Origin: Pseudomonas putida
Lineage (GTDB): Bacteria > Pseudomonadota > Gammaproteobacteria > Pseudomonadales > Pseudomonadaceae
Assembly: GCF_001941965.1 (NCBI RefSeq)
Contig: NZ_MKZO01000007.1
Location: 80,794-144,793, forward strand
Direction: 5' to 3'
Length of the DNA stretch: 64,000 nucleotides
In this document: in pieces, positions 28,311-36,414 of the stretch
How positions within the stretch are numbered: position 1 is the first letter of the stretch
Layout: every line of letters starts with the position of its first letter
The notes under the pieces: model-generated
Seen by the model: the letters and a program-made list of their open reading frames with translations, nothing else
Database searches by the model: none
Told to the model about the DNA's origin: nothing
Made by a program: the position numbers and the translations under genes

Positions 28311-28976
28311 ATGGCCTATCAATTCGATTTCGCTGCGGTGCTGGCCCAGGGTGACCTGCTGCTCAAGGGCGCGCTGTTCACCCTGGAGCTGACCCTGATC
28401 GGCACCGTGGTCGGGGTGGCCGTGGGCATTCTTGGCGCGGTGGTCCGCGCCTGGCAGTTGCGGCCGTTCAACTGGCTGTTCGGGGTGTACGTGGAGCTGA
28501 TCCGCAACACGCCGTTCATCGTCCAGCTGTTCTTCATCTTTTTCGGCCTGCCGGCCCTGGGCCTGCGCATGACGGAATGGCAGGCGGCGCTGCTGGCCAT
28601 GGTGATCAACCTCGGCGCCTACTCCACCGAGATCATCCGCGCCGGCATTCAGGCGATCCCCCGCGGGCAACTGGAAGCCGCCTCGGCCCTGGCCCTGAGC
28701 CGCGCCGAGACCTTCCGCCACGTGATCCTGCGCCCGGCCCTGGCGCGGGTCTGGCCGGCGCTGTCGAGCCAGATCGTGATCGTCATGCTGGGCTCGGCGG
28801 TGTGTTCGCAGATCGCCACCGAAGAGCTGTCGTTCGCCGCCAACTTCATCCAGTCGCGCAACTTCCGCGCGTTCGAAACCTATCTCCTGACCACCTTGGT
28901 GTACCTGCTGATGGCCATTGCCGTGCGCCAGTTCCTGAACCTGCTGGGCCGGCGCCTGATTACGAGGAGGGGCTGA
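28311..28976 (+). CDS. Amino acid ABC transporter permease (1)
   Basis: A 221-residue HisMQ-type permease with about five helices. It has the family segments VELIRNTPFIVQLFFIFFGL and the ATPase-docking loop AIPRGQLEAASALALSRAET (EAA motif, about residues 118-137). It forms a heterodimer with the next permease. Its TGA overlaps the start of permease 2 by one base. Confidence 0.92.
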   Translation: MAYQFDFAAVLAQGDLLLKGALFTLELTLIGTVVGVAVGILGAVVRAWQLRPFNWLFGVYVELIRNTPFIVQLFFIFFGLPALGLRMTEWQAALLAMVINLGAYSTEIIRAGIQAIPRGQLEAASALALSRAETFRHVILRPALARVWPALSSQIVIVMLGSAVCSQIATEELSFAANFIQSRNFRAFETYLLTTLVYLLMAIAVRQFLNLLGRRLITRRG

Positions 28977-29623
28977 TGGATTTCACCTTGTGGGACATCG
29001 TCCGCAACCTGCTGGTCGGCCTGCAGTGGACCCTGCTGCTGTCGCTGGTGGCCTTCGTCTGCGGCGGCCTCGGCGGCTTGCTGATGCTGCTGGCACGGAC
29101 CTCGGAAAACGCCAGCCTGCGCGTGCTTGCGCGTTGCTATATCGAGCTGTTCCAGGGCACGCCGCTGCTGATGCAGCTGTTCATGGTGTTCTTCGGCATC
29201 GCCCTGTTCGGCATCGACGTCTCGGCCTGGATGGCCGCGGCGATCGCCCTGACCCTGTTCACCAGCGCCTTTCTCGCCGAGATCTGGCGCGGCTGCGTCG
29301 AGTCGATTCCGCGCGGGCAGTGGGAAGCCGGGTCGAGCCTGGCGCTGAACCGCTATGAACAGCTGCGCCATGTGATCCTGCCGCAAGCCTTGCGCATTGC
29401 CATTGCGCCGACCGTGGGCTTCTCGGTGCAGGTGGTCAAGGGCACGGCGGTGACCTCGATCATCGGCTTCACCGAGCTGACCAAGACCGGCGGCATGCTG
29501 GCCAACGCCACCTTCGAACCCTTCCTGATCTACGGCCTGGTTGCCCTGGGCTATTTCATCCTGTGTTTTCCATTGTCCCTGGGTGCGCGATACCTGGAGA
29601 GGAGGCTGCATGCCGCTGGTTAG
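28976..29623 (+). CDS. Amino acid ABC transporter permease (2)
   Basis: A 215-residue HisMQ-type permease. Segments include IELFQGTPLLMQLFMVFFG and the EAA loop SIPRGQWEAGSSLALNRYEQ. Its start shares a base with the stop of permease 1, preceded by GAGGAGG, so translation is coupled. The end overlaps the ATPase start by 14 nt. Confidence 0.92.
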   Translation: MDFTLWDIVRNLLVGLQWTLLLSLVAFVCGGLGGLLMLLARTSENASLRVLARCYIELFQGTPLLMQLFMVFFGIALFGIDVSAWMAAAIALTLFTSAFLAEIWRGCVESIPRGQWEAGSSLALNRYEQLRHVILPQALRIAIAPTVGFSVQVVKGTAVTSIIGFTELTKTGGMLANATFEPFLIYGLVALGYFILCFPLSLGARYLERRLHAAG

Positions 29624-30338
29624 AGTGTCCGCGTTGCACAAGTACTACGGGGACAACCACGTCCTCAAGGGCGTCGACCTGAGCATCGAACAGGGCGAGG
29701 TGGTGGCGATCATCGGCCGCAGTGGCTCGGGCAAAAGCACCCTGCTACGCACCCTGAACGGCCTGGAGTCGATCAATGACGGGGTGATCGAAGTGGACGG
29801 CGAATACCTCGACGCCGCCCGCGCCGACCTGCGTTCGTTGCGGCAGAAGGTCGGGATGATCTTCCAGCAGTTCAACCTGTTCCCGCACCTGAGCATCGGC
29901 GAGAACGTCATGCTCGCCCCGCAACTGGTGAAGAAAACGCCCAAGGCCGAGGCCCGCGACTTGGCGCAGCGCATGCTGGAGCGGGTGGGCCTGGGCAATC
30001 GTTTCGACGCCTTCCCCGACCAGCTTTCCGGCGGTCAGCAACAGCGCGTGGCCATCGCCCGGGCCCTGGCGATGTCGCCGAAGGTGCTGCTGTGCGACGA
30101 GATCACCTCGGCGCTGGACCCGGAGCTGGTCAATGAAGTGCTGGCGGTGGTGCGGGAATTGGCCCGGGAAGGCATGACCCTGGTGATGGTCACCCATGAA
30201 ATGCGCTTTGCCCGGGAGGTGGGCGACAAGCTGGTGTTCATGCACCAGGGCAAGGTGCATGAGATGGGCGATCCGAAGGTGCTGTTCGATGCGCCGCAGA
30301 CGCCGGAGCTGGCGAATTTCATTGGGAGTGTTGCCTGA
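29610..30338 (+). CDS. Amino acid ABC transporter ATP-binding protein
   Basis: A 242-residue ATPase of the GlnQ/HisP family. Walker A is GRSGSGKSTLL, the Q-loop FQQFNLFPHL, the signature LSGGQQQRVAIARAL, Walker B VLLCDEITSALDPE and the switch histidine MVTHEM. The start ATG overlaps the permease 2 end and has GGAGAGGAGG upstream. It powers uptake of the amino acid bound by the protein at 27521. Confidence 0.94.
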   Translation: MPLVRVSALHKYYGDNHVLKGVDLSIEQGEVVAIIGRSGSGKSTLLRTLNGLESINDGVIEVDGEYLDAARADLRSLRQKVGMIFQQFNLFPHLSIGENVMLAPQLVKKTPKAEARDLAQRMLERVGLGNRFDAFPDQLSGGQQQRVAIARALAMSPKVLLCDEITSALDPELVNEVLAVVRELAREGMTLVMVTHEMRFAREVGDKLVFMHQGKVHEMGDPKVLFDAPQTPELANFIGSVA

Positions 30339-30360
30339 CTGGCAAAAGCACCGCGTACCT

Positions 30361-30434
30361 TGTGGGAGCGGGTTTACCCGCGATTGCGGTGGTGACCCCA
30401 CTATAGCAATCGCGGGTAAACCCGCTCCCACAGG
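30361..30434. repeat. REP pair, second sequence type
   Basis: TGTGGGAGCGGGTTTACCCGCGATT and its inverted copy, a different REP type from the GCTGGCTTGCCAGC elements elsewhere. It lies between the convergent ABC and methionine aminopeptidase genes. Confidence 0.9.
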
Positions 30435-30436
30435 GA

Positions 30437-31207
30437 TTAGCGGCGGTCTTCCGGCCAAGTAGTCAGCACCTCGAACCCATCGCTGGTCACCACCACCATA
30501 TGCTCCCACTGCGCCGACAATGAATTGTCCTTGGTGACCACCGTCCACTGGTCCGCCAGGGTCTGGGTCTGGCGCTTGCCGTAGTTGAGCATCGGCTCGA
30601 TGGTGAAGATCATTCCTTCCTTCAGGCGCATGCCATAACCGCGCTGGCCGAAGTGCAGGATCTGCGGCTCGCCGTGATACACCCGGCCAATCCCGTGCCC
30701 GCAATACTCACGGACCACGCTGAACCCGGCACCCTCGCCCACCGCCTGGATGGCATGCCCGATATCGCCCAGGGTCGCCCCCGGCCGCACCACGCGAATG
30801 CCCGCCCACATGGCCTCGAAGGTCACGTCGATCAGGCGCTGCGCCTCGGCGCTGACCTTGCCCACGGTGTACATGCGGCTGGTATCGCCATACCAGCCAT
30901 CCTTGATCACCGCGGTGTCGATATTGACGATATCGCCATCCTTCAGCACCCGCGCCGAGGGGATGCCGTGGCACACCACCTCGTTGACCGAGATGCAGAT
31001 GGTCTTGGGGAAGCCGTGGTAACCGACGTTGGCCGGAATGGCCTTCTGCACGTTGACGATGTAGTCGTGGCAGATGCGGTCCAGTTCATCGGTGCTGACC
31101 CCCGGCTGGACATAAGGCGCGATCATCGCCAGGACATCGGCGGTCAGTTCGGCGGCAACCCGCGACTGGGCGATCTGCTCGGGGGTATGCAGGGTGATGT
31201 TTCTCAA
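30437..31207 (-). CDS. map: Type I methionyl aminopeptidase
   Basis: A 256-residue protein removing N-terminal methionine from new proteins in the cytoplasm. All five metal ligands are visible: Asp97 (IVNIDTAV), Asp108 (GWYGDTSRMY), His171 (CGHGIG), Glu204 (FTIEPML) and Glu235 (SAQWEHMV); the substrate-contacting His80 is in VVCHGIP. The start overlaps the stop of the ParD-like gene (ATGA). The housekeeping map of pseudomonads usually lies near rpsB, so this is likely a second copy. Its pairing with a ParD-like protein is unusual. Confidence 0.92.
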   Translation of the reverse strand: MRNITLHTPEQIAQSRVAAELTADVLAMIAPYVQPGVSTDELDRICHDYIVNVQKAIPANVGYHGFPKTICISVNEVVCHGIPSARVLKDGDIVNIDTAVIKDGWYGDTSRMYTVGKVSAEAQRLIDVTFEAMWAGIRVVRPGATLGDIGHAIQAVGEGAGFSVVREYCGHGIGRVYHGEPQILHFGQRGYGMRLKEGMIFTIEPMLNYGKRQTQTLADQWTVVTKDNSLSAQWEHMVVVTSDGFEVLTTWPEDRR

Positions 31208-31458
31208 TGCTGGGCCTCCATGGCGCGGGCAGTCGAAGTGCCGTCGAGGGCGCAGACCTGCTTGATGTCGAGGCCGCCCTGCTGTTCGGCCTGGATCAGC
31301 AGGCGGCAGATTTCGTTGTGGTTCAGGTCGGGGTGCAGCTCGGCGAGCATGCCGATACGCATCCAGTGCTCGGCCTGGGCATTGATGGAACGGCTCAGGG
31401 CACTACTGGCGATGCGAAGACTCTCATGCATGTTTTCCGAGATCTTTACGATACCCAT
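31204..31458 (-). CDS. ParD-like family protein
   Basis: An 84-residue protein beginning MGIVKISENMHESLRIASSA, a ribbon-helix-helix-like N-terminus (beta strand then helix), with SRSINAQAEHWMRIGMLAEL as the second helix. This matches the ParD-like family of antitoxin-type DNA-binding proteins. No ParE toxin is adjacent; the partner coupled by an ATGA overlap is a methionine aminopeptidase. It may regulate the operon. Family assignment is from memory of the pattern. Confidence 0.72.
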   Translation of the reverse strand: MGIVKISENMHESLRIASSALSRSINAQAEHWMRIGMLAELHPDLNHNEICRLLIQAEQQGGLDIKQVCALDGTSTARAMEAQH

Positions 31459-31623
31459 GGAAAATTCCTATATGAAACGCAGACGATTCGTATATTAACC
31501 GAAAATTTGCGCTGGGTAACATTTCCCGACTGAAGCCCTGTACGGCGCTTCGCTGGAAAAGCACAGTTTCGCGCTTACGCTTTATCCATGGCTTTCTCCC
31601 GCACACCACTCAAGGACGTCCCG

Positions 31624-32241
31624 GTGCCCTCGATCTACCAGCTCAAACCCCGCTTCCAGGCGCTGCTGCGCCCCGGCGTCACCCGCCTTTACCAACGCGG
31701 CATCACCGCCAACCAGGTGACCCTCGCCGCCGCGCTCGCCTCCGTGCTGCTTGGCCTGCTGCTGGCCTGGGGCGCCCAACATGCCTGGCTGTTCGCCCTG
31801 TTGCCGCTGTGGATGCTGCTGCGCATGGCCCTCAACGCCGTGGACGGCATGCTCGCCCGGGAGTTCGGCCAGCAATCGCGCCTGGGCGCCTACCTCAACG
31901 AACTGTGCGACGTGATCGCCGATACCGCGCTGTACCTGCCCTTCGCCCTGCTGCCCGGCGTATCGCCGCTGCTGGTGGTGCTGGTGGTAGTGGCCGCGCT
32001 GGTCAGCGAATACGCCGGAGTCATGGGACCGCTGGCCGGCGCTTCGCGGCGCTATGACGGGCCCATGGGCAAGAGCGACCGGGCCTTCGTCTTCGGAGCC
32101 CTGGGCCTGGGCGTGGCCTTCGCCCTCCCGGCCGCCTGGGTCAACGGCGTACTGCTGGTGGTCCTGTTGCTGAGCCTGTTCACCCTCTATAACCGGGTTC
32201 GCCACGGTCTGGCCGAAACCGCTGAATTCCCTGCCGGATAA
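31624..32241 (+). CDS. ynbA: CDP-alcohol phosphatidyltransferase family protein (YnbA-like)
   Basis: A 205-residue membrane protein from the GTG at 31624, which has AAGGA seven bases upstream. An ATG at 31588 has no site. It transfers a phosphatidyl or similar group from a CDP-activated lipid to an alcohol. The CDP-alcohol motif spans NAVDGMLAREFG and RLGAYLNELCDVIAD: Asp74, Gly75, Ala78-Arg79, Gly88 and Asp96 are kept, but two metal-binding aspartates are Asn71 and Asn92. The opening SIYQLKPRFQALLRPG matches E. coli YnbA as I recall it. It heads the six-gene lipid operon. Confidence 0.85.
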   Translation: MPSIYQLKPRFQALLRPGVTRLYQRGITANQVTLAAALASVLLGLLLAWGAQHAWLFALLPLWMLLRMALNAVDGMLAREFGQQSRLGAYLNELCDVIADTALYLPFALLPGVSPLLVVLVVVAALVSEYAGVMGPLAGASRRYDGPMGKSDRAFVFGALGLGVAFALPAAWVNGVLLVVLLLSLFTLYNRVRHGLAETAEFPAG

Positions 32242-32252
32242 GGATCTGCCCC

Positions 32253-34007
32253 ATGCGCCAGGCGCACTCATCGCATTTCACCACCCACGACGGCGTCGAG
32301 CTGTTCTACCGCCACTGGCCGGCCCAACGCGAGCCGGGCCAGGACCGGAAGGCCGTGGTCATGTTCCATCGCGGCCACGAACACGGCGGGCGCATGGCCC
32401 ACCTGGTCGACGAACTGGACCTGCCCGATCACGATTTCTTCGCCTGGGATGCCCGTGGTCACGGCCAGTCCCCCGGCACCCGCGGCGACAGCCCGGGCTT
32501 CGCCCACAGCGTGCGCGACGTGCAGACCTTCATCGATCACATCGGCGAACAGCATGGCATCGCGCAACCGCAGATCGCCGTCCTCGCCCAGAGCGTCGGC
32601 GCCGTGCTGGTGGCGACCTGGGCCCATGACTATGCGCCCAGGGTGCGCTGCCTGGTACTGGCCTCGCCGGCCTTCGACATCAAGCTCTACGTGCCCTTCG
32701 CCCGTCCCGGCCTCAAGGCCCTGCGCGCCTGGCGCGGGAATTTCTTCGTCAACAGCTACGTCAAGCCGCAACTGCTCACCCATGATCCGGAGCGGGTCAT
32801 GAGCTACCGCAGCGACCCGCTGATCACCCGGCCGATCTCGGTGAACATGCTGCTCGGCCTGTACGACGCCGCCGACCGCGTGGTGGCCGATGCCCAGGCG
32901 ATCCAGATCCCCACGCAACTGCTGATCTCCGGGGCCGACGTGGTGGTCCGGCGCAAGCCGCAGGAAGACTTCTTCGACCGCCTCGGCACCCTGCACAAGG
33001 AAAAGCACATCCTCCCCGGCTTCTTCCACGACACCCTCGGCGAGCGCGATCGCGGCCATGCCCTGGCGCGGATCCGGCGCTTCGTCCTCAACTGCTTCGA
33101 ACAACCCTCGACCCGCCCCTCCCTGCTCGACGCCGACAAGCAGGGCGCCAGTTGCGCCGAGGCCGAGAGCCTGGCCGCGCCGCTGCCGAAGTACTCGCCG
33201 CGCAACCTCTACTGGCAGGCCACCCGTGCCTCGCTGCGCCTGGGCAAGGGCCTGTCCGAAGGGATCAAGCTCGGTTTCGACACCGGCTTCGATTCCGGCA
33301 GCACCCTCGACTATGTCTACCGCAACACCCCCACCGGCAAAGGCCGCCTGGGCGAGCTGGTGGACCGCAACTACATCGATGCCATCGGCTGGCGCGGCAT
33401 CCGCCAGCGCAAGCTGCATGCCGAGGAACTGCTGCGCCTGGCCATCGCCCGCCTGCGCGAACAGGGGCGCCCGGTGCATATCGTCGACATCGCCGCCGGC
33501 CACGCCCGCTACATCCTCGAAGCCCTCGAAGGCCTGGAGCAGCGCCCCGACTCGATCCTCCTGCGCGACTACAGCGAGCTGAACGTCAGCCAGGGCAGCG
33601 CGCTGATCGCGGAAAAAGGCCTGGGCGATATCGCCCGCTTCGTGCGGGGTGATGCCTTCGACCGCGCCTCCCTGGCGGCCCTCGATCCGCGACCGAGCGT
33701 GGCGGTGGTGTCCGGGTTGTACGAGCTGTTCCCCGACAACGACCTGATCCGCGCCTCCCTCGGCGGCCTGGCCGATGCGGTCGAAGACGGCGGCTATCTG
33801 GTCTACACCGGCCAGCCCTGGCACCCGCAGCTGGAGATGATCGCCCGCGCCCTGACCAGCCACCGCGACGGCCAGCCGTGGGTGATGCGCCGGCGCAGCC
33901 AGGCGGAGATGGACCAGTTGGTCGAGGCCGCCGGCTTCCGCAAACTGGAACAGCGCATCGACGAATGGGGCATCTTCAGCGTCAGCCTGGCCCGGCGGGT
34001 GCGCTGA
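32253..34007 (+). CDS. ynbC: Alpha/beta hydrolase-methyltransferase fusion (YnbC-like)
   Basis: A 584-residue two-domain protein. Residues 1-290 are an alpha/beta hydrolase: oxyanion region VVMFHRGHEHGGRM, FAWDARGHGQS, nucleophile Ser114 in LAQSVGAV (alanine in place of the usual first glycine), and a late FFHDTLGER histidine. Residues about 370-580 are a class I SAM methyltransferase-like domain, with VHIVDIAAGHARYILEA as motif I and SGLYELFPDND following. The length is the same as E. coli YnbC. A lipid esterase plus methyltransferase is inferred. The stop overlaps the next start (ATGA-type). Confidence 0.85.
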   Translation: MRQAHSSHFTTHDGVELFYRHWPAQREPGQDRKAVVMFHRGHEHGGRMAHLVDELDLPDHDFFAWDARGHGQSPGTRGDSPGFAHSVRDVQTFIDHIGEQHGIAQPQIAVLAQSVGAVLVATWAHDYAPRVRCLVLASPAFDIKLYVPFARPGLKALRAWRGNFFVNSYVKPQLLTHDPERVMSYRSDPLITRPISVNMLLGLYDAADRVVADAQAIQIPTQLLISGADVVVRRKPQEDFFDRLGTLHKEKHILPGFFHDTLGERDRGHALARIRRFVLNCFEQPSTRPSLLDADKQGASCAEAESLAAPLPKYSPRNLYWQATRASLRLGKGLSEGIKLGFDTGFDSGSTLDYVYRNTPTGKGRLGELVDRNYIDAIGWRGIRQRKLHAEELLRLAIARLREQGRPVHIVDIAAGHARYILEALEGLEQRPDSILLRDYSELNVSQGSALIAEKGLGDIARFVRGDAFDRASLAALDPRPSVAVVSGLYELFPDNDLIRASLGGLADAVEDGGYLVYTGQPWHPQLEMIARALTSHRDGQPWVMRRRSQAEMDQLVEAAGFRKLEQRIDEWGIFSVSLARRVR

Positions 34008-35326
34008 TGCAGGTTCCGTGCGAACCGGGGCTGATCAAGCGTGGCGTGCTCTGGCTACTGTTGCTCGGCCCGCTGTTCTTCCTCAGCTATGGCCTGAGCA
34101 ACAGCTTCACCGCCGGGCGCGATGACGTCGGCACGCTGGTCTTCGACTGGGAACGCAAGATTCCCCTGTGGTCGTGGAGCATCGTGCCGTACTGGTCCAT
34201 CGACCTGCTCTACGGCCTGTCCTTCCTGCTCCCGCGCACTCGCCGGGAAATGGACCTGCACGCCCTGCGCCTGCTCAGCGCCCAGTTGATCTGCGTGGCC
34301 TGCTTCCTGCTCTGGCCGCTACGCTTCACCTTCGAGCGGCCGGAACTGGACGGTGTGTTCGGCTGGCTGTTCGATGTGCTGATGGGCTTCGACAAGCCCT
34401 ACAACCAGGCGCCGTCCCTGCATATCGCCCTGCTGGTGATCATCTGGGCCATGTTCGCCCGCTACACCCGTGGCCCTTGGCTGCGCGGGCTGATGCATGG
34501 CTGGATGGCGCTGATCGGGGTGTCGGTGCTGACCACCTGGCAGCACCATTTCATCGACCTGCCCACCGGTGCCCTGGCCGGTTTCCTGTGTCTGTGGCTG
34601 TGGCCCCGGGAAGGTGCCTTGCCGCTACGACGGGCAGGCCGGCAACCGTCGGCGCGGCGCCTTGACCTGGCGACGCGCTACGGCGTGGGGGCCGGGCTGC
34701 TCGCGGCCCTGGCGTTCACCCTGGCGGGGGCCTGGCTGTGGCTGCTGTGGCCCGGCGTGGCGCTGCTGATGGTGGCGCTGAACTACGCCGTGTTCGGCGC
34801 TGCCGGTTTCCAGAAGCGTGCCGATGGCAGCCTGTCCTGTGCGGTCCGCTGGTTGCTGGCGCCCTATCTGGCAGCGACCTGGATCAATTCGCGAGTGTGG
34901 ACCCGCCGTCACCCCCAGGCCGATGAAGTCTGCGACGGCGTGTGGCTCGGACGCCTGCCGGCCCGGGGCGAGGCCACGACCTTCACGGGGGTGCTCGACC
35001 TCTGCGCCGAATTGCCGATGAAGGCCGGCCCCGGCCAACACTACTGCAGCCTGCCCAGCCTTGACCTGGTGGCCCTGGATGCCGAACGTTGCCGCGAGGC
35101 CGCCGCGACGATCGAAGCTCTGCGCGGCCACGGTCCGTTGCTGGTCTGCTGCGCCCTCGGCTATTCCCGCAGCGCCAGCGCGGTGGCGGCCTGGCTGGTG
35201 CTGAGCGGGCGCTGCAAGGATGTCGATGACGCCGAAGCGCTGATCCGCAAGGCCCGCCCCGGCGTGGTGCTGTACCCGGCCCACCGCCGCATGCTGGAAC
35301 AATTGCCCCCCGGAGCCCGTCCATGA
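34007..35326 (+). CDS. ynbD: PAP2 phosphatase-dual specificity phosphatase fusion (YnbD-like)
   Basis: A 439-residue membrane protein. The N-terminal half is an integral PAP2-type phosphatase with APSLH (P136-H139) and TTWQHHFIDLPTG (H180/H181 and D184). Four or five more helices follow to residue 290. The C-terminal 130 residues form a cysteine phosphatase with CALGYSRSA, nucleophile Cys382 and Arg388, and a possible acid at Asp353. Together they could dephosphorylate a lipid phosphate intermediate. The start ATG shares a base with the YnbC stop; the longer upstream frame overlaps YnbC and is rejected. Confidence 0.87.
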   Translation: MQVPCEPGLIKRGVLWLLLLGPLFFLSYGLSNSFTAGRDDVGTLVFDWERKIPLWSWSIVPYWSIDLLYGLSFLLPRTRREMDLHALRLLSAQLICVACFLLWPLRFTFERPELDGVFGWLFDVLMGFDKPYNQAPSLHIALLVIIWAMFARYTRGPWLRGLMHGWMALIGVSVLTTWQHHFIDLPTGALAGFLCLWLWPREGALPLRRAGRQPSARRLDLATRYGVGAGLLAALAFTLAGAWLWLLWPGVALLMVALNYAVFGAAGFQKRADGSLSCAVRWLLAPYLAATWINSRVWTRRHPQADEVCDGVWLGRLPARGEATTFTGVLDLCAELPMKAGPGQHYCSLPSLDLVALDAERCREAAATIEALRGHGPLLVCCALGYSRSASAVAAWLVLSGRCKDVDDAEALIRKARPGVVLYPAHRRMLEQLPPGARP

Positions 35327-35778
35327 GCGAAGAACCGCAACTGGCCCTGACCGCGCGCCTGCTGGAGCGCGGCCGGCAGATCGAGCGGCTGTCCGACGGC
35401 ATCAGCCTGCTGGCCCTGGGCATTGGCCTGGCGCCATTGTTGGTCGCTGTGCGCCACCCAGGCCTGACCGCTATGCTCTGCGCCCTGCTGCTGATCTTCG
35501 GCCTGGCGCAGAAGTACCACGCCCTGCGCGTGGCCCTGGATGCCAAACTGATCGCGGCCCTGGCCAACGATGCCGGGCGCCTCAGCAGCCGCACCCGGGC
35601 CCTCGACCAGGCCCTGTATGAGCTGGGCCTGAAACGCGGGGCGCATGAGCGCGACTGGCTGGCCCGCTGTCGCGGCGCCTTGCGCCTGCTGCGCTGGCAG
35701 GGCATCTGTTTCGTTGTACAAGTGTTATTGGCGTTGTCGGGGCTGCTGATCCTGCCCTGGCTTCCACTGGCTGCATAA
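35323..35778 (+). CDS. Small membrane protein of the lipid operon, function unknown
   Basis: A 151-residue protein I do not recognise. Two hydrophobic hairpin-like stretches are visible: LLALGIGLAPLLV with MLCALLLIFGLAQ (about 30-62), and GICFVVQVLLALSGLLILPW near the C-terminus, separated by a charged helical part with many arginines. It overlaps the YnbD stop by four bases and is followed 11 nt later by the acyltransferase. It may be a scaffold for the membrane enzymes around it. No E. coli ynb counterpart is known to me. Confidence 0.75.
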   Translation: MSEEPQLALTARLLERGRQIERLSDGISLLALGIGLAPLLVAVRHPGLTAMLCALLLIFGLAQKYHALRVALDAKLIAALANDAGRLSSRTRALDQALYELGLKRGAHERDWLARCRGALRLLRWQGICFVVQVLLALSGLLILPWLPLAA

Positions 35779-35789
35779 AGGACGCACCC

Positions 35790-36413
35790 ATGCTCGCTAC
35801 ATTCACCGCCTTCCTCATCACCTCCTTCGCCCGCCTGGTCACCGGGGCTCGCGCCCTGTGGCTGGGCTGCAGTCCGCTGCCGATCCAGCGCCTGTACTTC
35901 GCCAACCACAGCAGCCACGGTGACTTCGTGCTGATCTGGGCGTCGCTGCCGGAAAACCTGCGACGCCGCACCCGCCCGGTCGCGGGTGCGGATTACTGGC
36001 TCAAGCCGGGGATCCGCAGCTTCCTGATCAACAAGGTATTCAATGGCGTGCTCCTCGACCGCCAGCGCAGCGAGCCGCAGGCCGATCCGCTGCAACCGGT
36101 GAAAGAGGCGCTGGCCCAGGGCGACTCGCTGATCTTCTTCCCCGAAGGCACGCGCAACCTCGGCGACGAGCCGCTGCTGCCGTTCAAAAGCGGCTTGTTC
36201 CACCTGGCCTCGGCGCAACCGGGCATCGAGGTGGTGCCGGTGTGGATTGCCAACCTCAACCGGGTCATGCCCAAGGGTCGCGCCCTGCCGCTGCCGCTGC
36301 TATGCACGCTGAGCTTCGGCGAGCCGCTGCACCTGCAGGCCGACGAAAGCAAGCAGGCCTTCATCGACCGCGCCAGCCAGGCCCTGCTGGCCCTGGCCCC
36401 GAAGGAGGTCTGA
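35790..36413 (+). CDS. 1-acylglycerol-3-phosphate O-acyltransferase-like protein (PlsC family)
   Basis: A 207-residue acyltransferase. The catalytic HX4D motif is NHSSHGD (His40, Asp45), and the phosphate-binding motif is FFPEGTR (residues 117-122). A short hydrophobic N-terminus may anchor it to the membrane. Family members put an acyl chain on lysophosphatidate or related acceptors. Within this operon it could make the lipid that the CdsA-like enzyme then activates. The next gene starts one base after its stop. Confidence 0.88.
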   Translation: MLATFTAFLITSFARLVTGARALWLGCSPLPIQRLYFANHSSHGDFVLIWASLPENLRRRTRPVAGADYWLKPGIRSFLINKVFNGVLLDRQRSEPQADPLQPVKEALAQGDSLIFFPEGTRNLGDEPLLPFKSGLFHLASAQPGIEVVPVWIANLNRVMPKGRALPLPLLCTLSFGEPLHLQADESKQAFIDRASQALLALAPKEV

Positions 36414-36414
36414 G

